Shown here: positions 47,404-57,033 of the stretch, piece after piece
Layout: every line of letters begins with the position of its first letter
Position numbering within the stretch: the first letter of the stretch is position 1
Assembly (NCBI RefSeq): GCF_030518155.1
Contig: NZ_JAULRU010000617.1
Location: 1-64,000, forward strand
From: Gilvimarinus gilvus
GTDB taxonomy: Bacteria; Pseudomonadota; Gammaproteobacteria; Pseudomonadales; Cellvibrionaceae
DNA length: 64,000 bases
Direction of reading: 5' to 3'
Position numbers and translations under genes: made by a program
The notes under the pieces: generated by a model
Told to the model about the DNA's origin: nothing
The model's database searches: none
What the model saw: the letters and a program-made list of their open reading frames with translations, nothing else

Positions 47404-50217
47404 TTAGAAGGAGTAGCGCGCGCCAACTGCGAAGGAGCGGCTAATTTTCCAGTTACCAAAGGTGTGGTAAGGGCTGTTGCCATAACGGCTCTTATTCACT
47501 TCTCCGGTCAGGTTTACAGCATCAAACGTTACAACAAACTCGTCGGTCACATTGTAGCTGATCTGTGCATCCAGCGAGCTTTGCTCATCGCGGTAGCGAC
47601 GAATTGGGTTGGCAAACAGCGCCGCTTCGTTGTCATACAGGAAGTCTGAGCGCCATACGTAAGCCAAGCGCGCATCAAAGCTTTCACGCTCATAAACCAC
47701 GGCCAGCGAGTAAGACTTATCCGACACACCGAAAATGTCTGCCGTCTCAGTGCCAATTTGCTCACCGCGATCGTTCAGCTCAGGAATAGTTTGCTCTGAA
47801 TCCAGAAAGGTAAACGCAGCCTGAAAGCCCAGACCATCCAATGCGCCGTCCAACTCTGGGAAGTAGTTCATACCCAGCTCGACACCCGACAACTCACCAT
47901 CAGAGGCGTTATCAGGCTGTGACAAGATAAAGGTGTTAGCCTCATAACCTTCGATATCGCGAGTCACCTGATTGCGGAATCCAATAACCAAGCCTTCGAT
48001 GTCACGCTGGAACAGGGTTACATAGGCGTTGCTGGCGTCGCCGAAGTACCACTCTAGAGACAGGTCAAGGTTTTGCGAAGTAGTTGGAGCGAGGTCAGAG
48101 TTACCACCGTTCGCAGTACCGTAACCAATACCGGTAATGTCGTCATTGTAGGTAATGGTTGGGTTCAGGTCACCGAACCATGGCATACGCAGAGTTTCAC
48201 CATAACCAAAACGAAGCAACAGCTCGTCGGTAAGGTGCAGGCGTAACGCCAAGCTTGGCAGGAGCTCAGAGGTTTCTGTCGTACCTTCGGTGGTTTCCAA
48301 AGTCACGCTGTCGGTGAAAACAGTATCAGTCGTTACATCAACGTAACGTGCACCTACTTCACCGTCCAGTCGCATGCTACCGAGGTCAACCTCAAACTGG
48401 GCGGTTGCGTACAAAGCGGTATTGACCTCGTTAACCGAGAACTCTGCAACCAGCGGGTCGTTAGGATCCAGGCCGTAAAGATTCAGGAACTGTGTACGAT
48501 TGTCCGCAATGTAATAACCATTGGCCACGGCCCAACTGCTAGGCACGTCAAACTCGCCGTCCAGGAAGCCATCGTTTACATAAGCAATGTCATCGCCATA
48601 GGTGGCAAAATCACAATTCGCTGGATCATCTGTCGTGTTAGCACCCGCACAAACTCCGGCATCCTGGTTGCGAGAGTACTCCATAGAATCGCGATCATCG
48701 TGGCGCAAACCGAAAGTAAACTTGCGGAAGAAGCCATCCATGTCGTACTCACCGTCAGCGGTAAAGGTGAGTGCCTCACCCTCATTCTTCTCACCACTGT
48801 CGTACATTTGCGCCATAGGGAAGACATTAATGTCGGTCAGATCACTCTCATCAACGTCTGGCGTGTCTGGGTTATCACGCCACACCATACTAGGGTCATT
48901 ACTGAAGTTGGCGGTTACTTGATGACGGGCGCCTTCAGAACGCATCGCGATAAAGCTGGACTCAAAAGTACTGTCCTGATAAACCAGTTCAGACTTCAAG
49001 CGCAGGTTATCGGTAAAGTCCCACTCGCCGCCCAAGGCGTACAAGAATGAGTCGGTTTCACCAGTTGATTGATCACCACTAGTGAAGGTCCAGGGGTTGC
49101 GAACAGTACGCTCTTTAATAACATTGGTACCTTCGTACAGCTCGAAGGTATCTTCGACATTACCCAGCTCACTCAACGAACCCCACCAGTCAACAAACGC
49201 GAAGTTAAGCGAGTTGAAACCTTCGTTGCGGAAGCCGTTGTAGAAAGCTTCAAAGGTGTAGGTAGACGCATCGTTAGGCGCCCACTGCAAAGATATGTTG
49301 GCCGCCTGGCGCTCACGCTCACCATTGTAGTCAGCCATAAACATAGCGTCGCGAGACAGATAGTATTCGGTGTCGGTACCGTTAACGCTCAGCGTAGAAC
49401 CTGGTGCGATTGGCAGACCATTATCCAAGCCTGGGGTCCAAATGGGTTGCTCGGCGGCGCGACCATCATTGGGGAAAATACGCTCTAACGGGATCCATGG
49501 TGCGGTTGGATTTTCCGTCATAAAGGCCACTTGCGCACCCGGAGTTACCGATTGATCACGGTACGTGGTTTCGGCGTAAGACACGTTAAACAGTGCACCG
49601 AATTCACCGGCACTGGTGTCCCAAGTGTTGCTGAACAAGCCGCTGATGACCGGATCGATCGACTCCGCTTCTTCCAGATAAATGCCGCGAGCAGAAACCG
49701 ACACTTTAGAGCCGTCAAAATCCAGAGGACGGAAGGTCTGCACGTCGATTTGACCGGCAATCCCGTTTTCAAACTGGCCGGCCGAACGGTTTTTGATAAC
49801 ATCGATACGGTTAACCAAAGTTGACGGGATGTCCGCTAGTGCCACATCACGACCAGAAGCGGTAAAGATGGTACGACCGTTAATGGTGGTACTTACATCG
49901 GTAAGACCACGAATGGTGACGGTGTTCACCTCACCGCTCGCGCGGTTCGTTACCTGCACACCAGCCACGCGCTGCAGAGATTCCACAACATTATTGTCAG
50001 GCAACTTACCAATGTCTTCAGCGACAATGGAGTCCATAACCTGCATAGATTCACGCTTAATATCAATCGCTTTGGTAACACTGGCACGAACACCCGTAAC
50101 GATCACCTCTTCCAGCATTTCCAGGCTTTCACCTGAGTTTTCTTGAGCTGAAACGTTAAGGGAACCCAGAGCTGCAACCATAGCGATTGATGAGCTGAGT
50201 AGACGACGCTTGAACAT
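47404..50217 (-). CDS. TonB-dependent receptor
   Basis: 937 aa from the ATG at 50217, with GGAG 8 bases upstream. Signal peptide ends near VSAQE. The plug region carries EEVIVTGVRASVTKAI (TonB box region), LPDNNVVESLQRVAGVQV and TVTIRGL, followed by a 22-strand barrel ending with the aromatic ARYSF motif. It belongs to the large receptors (TIGR01782-like) used for glycan fragments and other large solutes. The adjacent esterase, symporter and GntR gene suggest import of an acylated or glycosylated nutrient. The substrate is not inferable. Confidence 0.94.
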   Translation of the reverse strand: MFKRRLLSSSIAMVAALGSLNVSAQENSGESLEMLEEVIVTGVRASVTKAIDIKRESMQVMDSIVAEDIGKLPDNNVVESLQRVAGVQVTNRASGEVNTVTIRGLTDVSTTINGRTIFTASGRDVALADIPSTLVNRIDVIKNRSAGQFENGIAGQIDVQTFRPLDFDGSKVSVSARGIYLEEAESIDPVISGLFSNTWDTSAGEFGALFNVSYAETTYRDQSVTPGAQVAFMTENPTAPWIPLERIFPNDGRAAEQPIWTPGLDNGLPIAPGSTLSVNGTDTEYYLSRDAMFMADYNGERERQAANISLQWAPNDASTYTFEAFYNGFRNEGFNSLNFAFVDWWGSLSELGNVEDTFELYEGTNVIKERTVRNPWTFTSGDQSTGETDSFLYALGGEWDFTDNLRLKSELVYQDSTFESSFIAMRSEGARHQVTANFSNDPSMVWRDNPDTPDVDESDLTDINVFPMAQMYDSGEKNEGEALTFTADGEYDMDGFFRKFTFGLRHDDRDSMEYSRNQDAGVCAGANTTDDPANCDFATYGDDIAYVNDGFLDGEFDVPSSWAVANGYYIADNRTQFLNLYGLDPNDPLVAEFSVNEVNTALYATAQFEVDLGSMRLDGEVGARYVDVTTDTVFTDSVTLETTEGTTETSELLPSLALRLHLTDELLLRFGYGETLRMPWFGDLNPTITYNDDITGIGYGTANGGNSDLAPTTSQNLDLSLEWYFGDASNAYVTLFQRDIEGLVIGFRNQVTRDIEGYEANTFILSQPDNASDGELSGVELGMNYFPELDGALDGLGFQAAFTFLDSEQTIPELNDRGEQIGTETADIFGVSDKSYSLAVVYERESFDARLAYVWRSDFLYDNEAALFANPIRRYRDEQSSLDAQISYNVTDEFVVTFDAVNLTGEVNKSRYGNSPYHTFGNWKISRSFAVGARYSF

Positions 50218-50653
50218 AGCTTTTCTCCGTTTATTGCAGTGCGGCATTTGGAACGTCGCACCTAACTTATTATTTGTAAATTTGGGCACAATCTACGGTG
50301 GGAGAACCGTAAAATGCTATACAGCCTCTGCGATTAATCACAGCCATTTGTATTACAATTTGAATGCTAATACTCCGTAAGCTGGCTGTCAATAGCTACA
50401 AATAAACAATTTATCTTATGAATAGAACCAAGAATTTATCTTACATCAGGTGCCACTGAACACCCGCAGCTACCCTCCCAGCCCACCAAACCTGGGTTTT
50501 ATCTTTTACAATCAGGAGCATAGAAGGCGAAAGACACTTCAGATCGACACACCACACATGACTTATAGTCATACAAACTATTATACTACAATATACTTTT
50601 TGTTAGCCTTATATTAAGGTAGCTCACAACAACAATAATGGAAGGATTGCCCC
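50218..50653. promoter_or_regulatory. Divergent control region of receptor and symporter
   Basis: 436 bp, AT-rich. TTGTATTACAA at 50348-50358 is a palindrome with a single centre base and matches the arms of the sites near the GntR gene. A further ATACAA-rich stretch (50567-50600) may hold the symporter promoter. No gene is seen. Confidence 0.45.
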
Positions 50654-52285
50654 ATGATTGAATTCGCCACACTGGACTACTGGGTGCTCGGCTTGTTCTT
50701 TATCGTTCTTGCAGGCACCGTTTTGGTTGCCATGCTGCAAAAAGAGCGCGACACCACCGACTACTTTCTGGCTGGTCGCAGCGCCGGCTGGCTGGTGATT
50801 GGCTCCTCTATATTCGCCTCTAATATTGGCTCTGAACATCTGGTCGGCCTTTCGGGCGCCGGCGCTCAAACCGGCATGGCCATGGCGCACTGGGAGTTGC
50901 AGTCTTTTATCATTATTCTATTGGGTTGGCTGTTTGTCCCCTTCTACTGGTCGAGCCGTATTTACACCATGCCGGAGTTTCTGGAGCGCCGATACAGTAC
51001 CTCGGCTCGCACCTTTCTGTCGGTGATTTCGCTGATTAGCTATGTATTGACCAAGGTCTCGGTGACCGTCTACGCCGGTGGTGTGGTGCTACAAACCGTT
51101 CTGGGCATCGAAACCCTTTGGGGCTTTGACTTCTTTTGGGTGGCCGCAATTGGGTTGGTTGTCGTGACCGGTATATACACCGTTATGGGCGGTATGAAAG
51201 CCGTACTCTGGACGTCGGTTATTCAAACACCGGTGCTGATCATCGGCTCGGTCGTTATTTTGGTGGCCGGACTCGATGCCGTCGGCGGCTTTGCCGAGCT
51301 GGAGCGCATCAATGGCGAGAAAATGCAGCTGTTTCGCCCCGCCTCTGACCCAGACTTCCCCTGGCCCGGTGTCGTATTCGGCTCCCTTATTATCGGCTTT
51401 TGGTATTGGTGTACCGATCAGTACATTGTGCAGCGTGTGTTGTCGGCGCGCGGTATTGATGCCGCCCGGCGCGGAACTATTCTCGCAGGTTACCTAAAGC
51501 TTCTGCCAGTCTTTATCTTTTTGTTCCCGGGTATGATTGCCTATGCGCTGAACGAAAAGGGCATCATTCAAATGTCGAGCCCGGACGAAGCCTTTGCCAC
51601 GCTTGTCTCCACTTTGCTTCCCGCAGGTGTTAAAGGAATTGTTATTGGCGGGCTGATTGCCGCCTTAATGAGCTCGCTGGCTTCATTGTTCAACTCCTCG
51701 GCCACCCTTTTTACCATCGACTTTTACAAGCGTTACAAACCCGAATCCAGCGAACAGCATTTGGTCAAGGTCGGCCGTATTGCCACCTTGGTTGTTGTTG
51801 CACTGGGTATTGTCTGGATTCCGGTTATGCAGCTGGTCGCGGATGTACTCTATGAGTACCTGCAGTTAGTGCAATCGCTCATTGCCCCCGCCGTAGCCGT
51901 GGTGTTTTTACTGGGCGTATTTTCCAAACGCATTACCCCCACGGCCGGGTTTGTTGGGTTAGTGGCCGGATTTGTGTTGGGCATGCTCCGCCTGGTGTTG
52001 CAAATATTCTCCGATAGCTTGCCCGCGGATGGTTTATTGCACTCTCTGGTATCAGTGAACTGGCTTTACTACTGCATCGGTTTGTTTATTGCCCCTAGCG
52101 TGATCGTACTGGTAGTCAGCATGTTTACCAAACAGGCCTCTGAAGAACAGTTGGCCGGCATTACCTACAGTTCAATTTCACCCGAACAGCGTGCCGAAAT
52201 TCGCGCCGGCATCAGCAAATGGGATGTAATTCACTCGGTAATTATTGTGGGGATAATTGTGGGGATTTATATTCGGTTTTGGTGA
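50654..52285 (+). CDS. Sodium/solute symporter, SGLT-like
   Basis: 543 aa with about 14 membrane segments. SSS family marks: DYFLAGRSAGWLVIGSSIFA, SNIGSEHLVGLSGAGA, FVPFYWSSRIYTMPEFLERR. The sequence is of the SGLT (sugar/inositol) branch, not the proline branch. Ribosome site GGAAGG upstream. It could bring the product released by the receptor and esterase into the cytoplasm. Confidence 0.93.
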   Translation: MIEFATLDYWVLGLFFIVLAGTVLVAMLQKERDTTDYFLAGRSAGWLVIGSSIFASNIGSEHLVGLSGAGAQTGMAMAHWELQSFIIILLGWLFVPFYWSSRIYTMPEFLERRYSTSARTFLSVISLISYVLTKVSVTVYAGGVVLQTVLGIETLWGFDFFWVAAIGLVVVTGIYTVMGGMKAVLWTSVIQTPVLIIGSVVILVAGLDAVGGFAELERINGEKMQLFRPASDPDFPWPGVVFGSLIIGFWYWCTDQYIVQRVLSARGIDAARRGTILAGYLKLLPVFIFLFPGMIAYALNEKGIIQMSSPDEAFATLVSTLLPAGVKGIVIGGLIAALMSSLASLFNSSATLFTIDFYKRYKPESSEQHLVKVGRIATLVVVALGIVWIPVMQLVADVLYEYLQLVQSLIAPAVAVVFLLGVFSKRITPTAGFVGLVAGFVLGMLRLVLQIFSDSLPADGLLHSLVSVNWLYYCIGLFIAPSVIVLVVSMFTKQASEEQLAGITYSSISPEQRAEIRAGISKWDVIHSVIIVGIIVGIYIRFW

Positions 52286-52395
52286 ACGGGGTACGGGGTA
52301 CGGGGTACGGGGTACGGGGTACGGGGTACGGGGTACGGGGTACGGGGTACGGGGTACGGGGTACGGGGTACGGGGTACGGGGTACGGGGTACGGG
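52286..52395. repeat. Heptanucleotide tandem repeat, 15.7 copies of ACGGGGT
   Basis: Fifteen uninterrupted ACGGGGT units are followed by ACGGG. No unit varies, which suggests recent expansion or strong homogenisation. It starts at the second base after the symporter stop codon, so it lies in its 3' end and not in any gene. Copy number likely varies between strains. Confidence 0.97.
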
Positions 52396-52397
52396 AA

Positions 52398-52435
52398 ATT
52401 GTGTCAGACGTCTGATGTCGGACGTCTGACACAAT
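52398..52435. terminator. Perfect 15-bp hairpin after the tandem repeat
   Basis: 52398-52412 and 52421-52435 are exact reverse complements around TGATGTCG. The stem contains the palindrome AGACGTCT. There is no T-run, so it may be a protein site or a convergent terminator rather than a simple Rho-independent one. Confidence 0.6.
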
Positions 52436-52483
52436 CAACTATTGGAATATTTGCACTGTCGAAAAGCTATTATTTCGCGTCAA

Positions 52484-53287
52484 TTACACGTCATCGAGCG
52501 AAAAATTAAACTTCTTGTCCTTATCTTTGACGCTATTGTCAAACGGCCCCAACCCTAACTCTATGCGCTCATCTTCATAGGCGCGATAGATTTCTTCGGC
52601 TCGGTTTCGAATAGCCTGCTTTTCCTCGGCGGTTATGGACGTTTTCTCGGGCCAAAAGTGGTCAAAAAAAGAGGTGTAGCCGTAGAACCTTCTACTCAAG
52701 TCGCCACGCATACCCGCAAACTCATAAAGCGCAAGCACATCAATCATGGCCTCAGACTTTTGTTTGTCTGTTGATGTATCAGAGTAAAAAATGGGGGCTT
52801 GAGTATTATTTTCTTCGACAAGTGCTAAAGCCTGCTTGTCACCGAAAATGACGGCCTTGCGCGCCATCGATTCAATCTTAGTTATAGTACTCCTAATATC
52901 TGCAGGAGTACCCATAAGCTGCAAAGCTCCCCCATAAGCCTCCAGTAAGACCAGCATGGCGTATACATCTCCGGCCTCAGCCAAAGACTCTAACTCCGCA
53001 ATCGAGTAATGTTCGTACCCGTTTTTGTCGGTGTTTCCGTCAAAAGGATTGCGGGTGTCAGGGTCAGTTTGAGGCCGTTGTTTCGGTTCTTGATCACCTT
53101 CGGTCACAGCAGAAACTATACTTTCATGTTGGTCAGGCAATTTCGACGATGCCGGATTGTCATACTCAGAACCACCTTGCCTCTCTAAAGAATCCACATC
53201 CGAGGCTTCATTTCCAGCCAACACAAAAACCAGTCCAAGTAGCAAACCCATAATCATCAAGCCAATATAGATACGCTTAGTGGTCAT
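52484..53287 (-). CDS. Unknown membrane-anchored protein with Sel1-like region
   Basis: 267 aa from the ATG at 53287. An N-terminal membrane anchor (about 4-25) is followed by a low-complexity acidic linker and a helical domain (about 95-230), in which IAELESLAEAGDVYAMLVLL resembles a Sel1/TPR half-repeat. The end is charged (VKDKDKKFNFSLDDV). Probably periplasmic. No catalytic motif. Confidence 0.6.
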   Translation of the reverse strand: MTTKRIYIGLMIMGLLLGLVFVLAGNEASDVDSLERQGGSEYDNPASSKLPDQHESIVSAVTEGDQEPKQRPQTDPDTRNPFDGNTDKNGYEHYSIAELESLAEAGDVYAMLVLLEAYGGALQLMGTPADIRSTITKIESMARKAVIFGDKQALALVEENNTQAPIFYSDTSTDKQKSEAMIDVLALYEFAGMRGDLSRRFYGYTSFFDHFWPEKTSITAEEKQAIRNRAEEIYRAYEDERIELGLGPFDNSVKDKDKKFNFSLDDV

Positions 53288-53387
53288 CACTTATTTCATC
53301 CCTTATCGGCAATCTGCCGTTAGCTCCTGTTCACGCCAAACCCTATCATATTCAGATTATCCCTACGCGGCCGGTGGGTTAGAGTTT

Positions 53388-53669
53388 CTAATCATCCACC
53401 CCAAAAAGATTGTCAAACGCTTTGCGAAATGCCTCGTCGATAAAGTTTTCGCGGACAAACCATGCCAGCCAGTTTTCATTTGAATTAGTGCGGTAGGCGC
53501 TTTCTATGCATTTTGATTCGTATTGGTTATCATCAACCGGGGCCCGAGTCACCATACAGCGCGTGGTCTGCTTCGTTGCAGAATCATTGTCGACTACCAA
53601 TGGGGGTTGCTTAGCTTGCTGGGCGCACCCACAGATTGCGACAATGGATACAACAACCAATAATCTCAC
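53388..53669 (-). CDS. Small putative lipoprotein
   Basis: 93 aa. A short signal sequence ends ICGC, with an acceptable lipobox at about residue 15. The mature part holds two more Cys (TTRCMVTRAP and YESKCIESAY), possibly a disulfide, and a helical end (AWFVRENFIDEAFRKAFDNL). No family recognised. Confidence 0.6.
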   Translation of the reverse strand: MRLLVVVSIVAICGCAQQAKQPPLVVDNDSATKQTTRCMVTRAPVDDNQYESKCIESAYRTNSNENWLAWFVRENFIDEAFRKAFDNLFGVDD

Positions 53670-53690
53670 ACATGTCTCCGTGAAAAATGA

Positions 53691-54449
53691 CTAAGGGTAA
53701 TCCTGTCGGGTGGGCCTAATGAGTATATCGCCAACGTGTACATGTGAAGGCTGACCGACTGCAAACTCAATACTGCGCGCAATATCATCACCGTAGAGCA
53801 GCGGGCCAAACTTTTCTTTAAAACCATCCACCAGTTCATCGCTGTAACCGGCCCCAGCCTGAAAACCACTTAAGACCAACCCCGGCTCGATTAGAGTTAC
53901 CCTGACACCTTTGGGGCCAATTTCCCTGCGCAAACCTTCCACCAATGAATGCACTGCAAATTTTGATGAGCCATAGACTGCGCTAAAGGGCGACAAATTA
54001 CGTCCCACTACTGAACCAATAACCACAATATCGGCGGCCCGGTCAGGGAAACACTTGGGTTGACGCTGCACCATCGCCTGACCGGCCTTCTGCATTAAGT
54101 AGAGCGCCCCCTTTACGTTAAGTTCAAGCACCTCGGCAAACTCATCCAAATTTGCACTTAGCACCGAACCGCCCAAACCGCGACCGGCGTTTACCACCAC
54201 CAAATCTGGCTCATCACCGAACTGCTCCTGGCACGCCTGCCACATAGCATCAATCACTGACGACTGAGCCGCATCCCCCTGTACAGGAAAAAATGCTGCG
54301 CCCAGTTCATCACTAAGCGCATCAAGCTTGTCGCGACGACGGCCACAACCAACCACTTTCACTCCCAATGCAACGAATCGTTTAAGGGTGGCTTCACCAA
54401 TACCGGAGGTCACCCCCGTAACCAATGCCACTCGCTGATTCCATGTCAT
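53691..54449 (-). CDS. Short-chain dehydrogenase/reductase
   Basis: 252 aa from the ATG at 54449, with GGAG 8 bases upstream. Classical SDR: cofactor motif TGVTSGIGEAT, an Arg after the second strand (GRRRDKL) pointing to NADP, the VVNAGRG strand-4 motif (NAG), and the catalytic Ser/Tyr/Lys in VIGSVVG and YGSSKFAV. Resembles YdfG-type 3-hydroxy acid/serine dehydrogenases. Substrate not certain. Confidence 0.9.
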   Translation of the reverse strand: MTWNQRVALVTGVTSGIGEATLKRFVALGVKVVGCGRRRDKLDALSDELGAAFFPVQGDAAQSSVIDAMWQACQEQFGDEPDLVVVNAGRGLGGSVLSANLDEFAEVLELNVKGALYLMQKAGQAMVQRQPKCFPDRAADIVVIGSVVGRNLSPFSAVYGSSKFAVHSLVEGLRREIGPKGVRVTLIEPGLVLSGFQAGAGYSDELVDGFKEKFGPLLYGDDIARSIEFAVGQPSHVHVGDILIRPTRQDYP

Positions 54450-54769
54450 ATAGTTTTCTCCACGCTCTCTATGATCACGATGCTTCACACATGCTCATTA
54501 TAAGTTGGTCCTAAACCACATGAACGATACAGACGATTCATTAAAACACACAATTTCTCGCCACTTTATCGGTATAAGTACTATTTCTTGTGTTTTTATA
54601 GGTAAGCGCTTGCGCAAAAGCCAACCCACACGAACTTCGTCAAAATCTTTTTTGCATTACGGAGGATTTACACGTCATATTTATCCGATGATTCCCCCCA
54701 CTGTTTTTTGAGTTAGAGGGCGACTATGCTTGCCTTAGTAGATGAATCATTTGTGTAAAGGAAACTCTT
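54450..54769. other. Divergent intergenic region before glpK
   Basis: 320 bp, AT-rich. AAGGAAACTCTT precedes glpK. I find no gene, no clear terminator, and no convincing GlpR operator. Confidence 0.5.
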
Positions 54770-56251
54770 ATGACCCCCAATATATTGGCGATAGATCAGG
54801 GCACAACCAGCTCCCGGGCCATGGTTTTCAGTGCCAGCGGCGAGGTTAAAAGTCGTGCCCAAAAGGAGTTTGATCAACACTTCCCCGCCGATGGCTGGGT
54901 TGAACACGACGCTATGCAAATCTGGCAGGTCACCTCGCAGGTATGTCGCGACGCACTCGCGCAACTGGCAGGCGGTGACGCTGTGGCCGGCATTGGCATT
55001 ACCAATCAACGCGAAACTACAGTGGTGTGGAATCGCACCAGCGGCGAACCCATTTATCCCGCTATTGTGTGGCAAGACCGACGCACGGCCGAGACCTGCA
55101 AGGCCATGCAAAGTGCCGGGAAAGAACCCGATATTACCGACCGCACCGGGTTATTGCTCGACCCGTATTTTTCCGCCAGCAAACTCGCCTGGATTCTCGA
55201 TCACGTGGAGGGCGCCCGCCAACAAGCAAGCCGCGGCGAGTTAGCCTTTGGCACGATAGACACCTGGCTGATTTGGAAATTTACCAACGGTAAGGTGCAC
55301 GCTACCGATGCCACCAACGCATCGCGCACATTGCTGTTTAATATCCATACCCAACAGTGGGACGACACCTTATTAAAACTTTTTAATATTCCTGCATCGG
55401 TGCTGCCAGAGGTAAAAGATTGCGCGGCGGATTTCGGGATGGCGACCGAGGGGCTCGCCGGTAGGCACTTACCTATTGCTGGTGTGGCCGGAGACCAACA
55501 CGCCGCAATGATAGGTCAGGGGTGCTTCAGCCCAGGCATGATTAAAAGCACCTACGGCACCGGCTGCTTCGCGCTGATGCACACAGGCAACACCGCCCAG
55601 CCGTCCAGCAACCGCCTGCTGACGACCACGGCCTATCGCTTGGCTGGGGTACCGCAATACGCCCTCGAAGGGTCTATTTTTATGGCGGGCGCCACAGTGC
55701 AGTGGCTGCGCGACAAGCTCGGCATTATCAATAACGCCAGTGACACAGAAGCACTAGCAGCAAGCCTGCCCAGCAATAAAGGCGTGTATCTGGTGCCAGC
55801 CTTTACTGGCCTAGGGGCCCCGCACTGGCAACCCGACGCCCGCGCCAGCATTTGCGGCCTGACCCGCGACAGTGGCCGAGCCGAGATCGCTCGCGCCGCA
55901 CTCGAAGCTGTTTGTTATCAAACATACGATTTGCTACAGGCGATGACAGAAGATGCGCAGATGCCCATTAAAACCCTGCGCGTTGACGGCGGCATGATCG
56001 ACAATAACTGGCTACTGCAGGCGCTGGCCGATATTACCGGCTGCTCCGCCGAGCGGCCCAGTATTACAGAAACAACCGCACAAGGAGCCGCATTTTTAGC
56101 GGGGTTACAATTGGGGATTTATCAGGGGTTGGATGACATCACCGATCGCTGGCAACTCGAACGCCTTGCCGTGCCCAAAATGTCAGAAGCCATACGCACA
56201 ACTCAACTCAATGAGTGGCGCAGCGCTCTCAACAAGACGTTGCAGTCGTGA
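54770..56251 (+). CDS. glpK: Glycerol kinase
   Basis: 493 aa, FGGY family, family length. Phosphorylates glycerol to glycerol 3-phosphate. Motifs: [15 protein letters not shown] (phosphate loop), [26 protein letters not shown], the hinge [13 protein letters not shown] and the FGGY signature area STYGTGCF / [18 protein letters not shown]. No glpF or glpD lies next to it in the window. Confidence 0.97.
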   Translation: MTPNILAIDQGTTSSRAMVFSASGEVKSRAQKEFDQHFPADGWVEHDAMQIWQVTSQVCRDALAQLAGGDAVAGIGITNQRETTVVWNRTSGEPIYPAIVWQDRRTAETCKAMQSAGKEPDITDRTGLLLDPYFSASKLAWILDHVEGARQQASRGELAFGTIDTWLIWKFTNGKVHATDATNASRTLLFNIHTQQWDDTLLKLFNIPASVLPEVKDCAADFGMATEGLAGRHLPIAGVAGDQHAAMIGQGCFSPGMIKSTYGTGCFALMHTGNTAQPSSNRLLTTTAYRLAGVPQYALEGSIFMAGATVQWLRDKLGIINNASDTEALAASLPSNKGVYLVPAFTGLGAPHWQPDARASICGLTRDSGRAEIARAALEAVCYQTYDLLQAMTEDAQMPIKTLRVDGGMIDNNWLLQALADITGCSAERPSITETTAQGAAFLAGLQLGIYQGLDDITDRWQLERLAVPKMSEAIRTTQLNEWRSALNKTLQS

Positions 56252-56383
56252 TGTGGCGGCCACGTTAAATGGTCTTGTGGCGCCGAGTAAGCACTTAAAA
56301 GCCGTTATTGGCCCAAAAAGATGAACACCGAATAGCCCTGCCAAACCGCACCTCACTATGATTACTGCAAATCCCCTTCTTTA

Positions 56384-56402
56384 GATATTGCTATTACGAA
56401 TC
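56384..56402. promoter_or_regulatory. Weak Fur-box-like site before the PepSY pair
   Basis: GATATTGCTATTACGAATC agrees with the 19-bp Fur consensus GATAATGATAATCATTATC at 12 positions. It lies 92 bp before the 56494 start. Position and partner genes fit iron control, but the score is modest. Confidence 0.25.
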
Positions 56403-56493
56403 AATATCATTAGCATGTATGCACTGACGAGTATCCGCGACAGTCATTGCGCCGAATGCAATCTGGTCACCAGCCCGACAAAGAGATCTATGT

Positions 56494-57033
56494 ATGTACT
56501 TTTCCCTCGCAGCGATTTTATTGGTATGCGCAAGCGTCGCGACACTTTATGTTTCTTGGCGCTCAGTGGGCCGCTCCACCGCACTTAAGGCCTCTGGCTG
56601 GATTGCCCTTGCCGGCGCCATCGCTTGCTGGTCACAGTCTGCCGGAACCGAATTTGGCACAACATTTAGCTTAATTCTGTTGCCGATATTGGCCTGGGTT
56701 GTCATGGCCTTTACCGCCGACACCCGCCGGCAAAAAGTTAAAATACAAGGTCGCGAGCGTTTGCAGCGCCCTTCATTCACCGCCTTGTTGCGCCACAGCG
56801 CGCGGGTGGTCGGCGGCGTTGTGCTCGCGGGTGTTAGTAGCGCTTTCTTTTGTATGGGACTTGCCACCTGGTTACCCACCTCACCGGTCAATGCCATTGT
56901 GTTGGCCGTATTTCTTACTCCCGTTGTTTGGGGCGCGGCCGCCTATTGGCTCTGTGCAGACCCAAACCAATATCGTCCATCCGCCACTATTGCTTTGGCC
57001 GGCGCACTTGGTGCCGCCATTATTTACGTGTGA
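56494..57033 (+). CDS. Membrane protein, probable DUF3325-DUF3649 fusion
   Basis: 179 aa. Residues 1-75 hold three hydrophobic segments and resemble DUF3325, while residues 100-179, with RHSARVVGGVVLAGVSSAFF and two further segments, resemble DUF3649. Both small families normally stand as separate genes next to a PepSY gene in siderophore-uptake loci. Here they seem joined by a charged linker (about 76-98). Its stop overlaps the next start (TGATG), so translation is coupled. Confidence 0.55.
   Translation: MYFSLAAILLVCASVATLYVSWRSVGRSTALKASGWIALAGAIACWSQSAGTEFGTTFSLILLPILAWVVMAFTADTRRQKVKIQGRERLQRPSFTALLRHSARVVGGVVLAGVSSAFFCMGLATWLPTSPVNAIVLAVFLTPVVWGAAAYWLCADPNQYRPSATIALAGALGAAIIYV

Noticed and set aside
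52286-52395. Possible CRISPR array
   Set aside because: Units are 7 bp, contiguous and without spacers; no cas genes are seen.
52178-52438. Proline-rich minus-strand ORF with a repeated heptapeptide
   Set aside because: It is only the translation of the ACGGGGT tandem repeat and the antisense of the symporter end.
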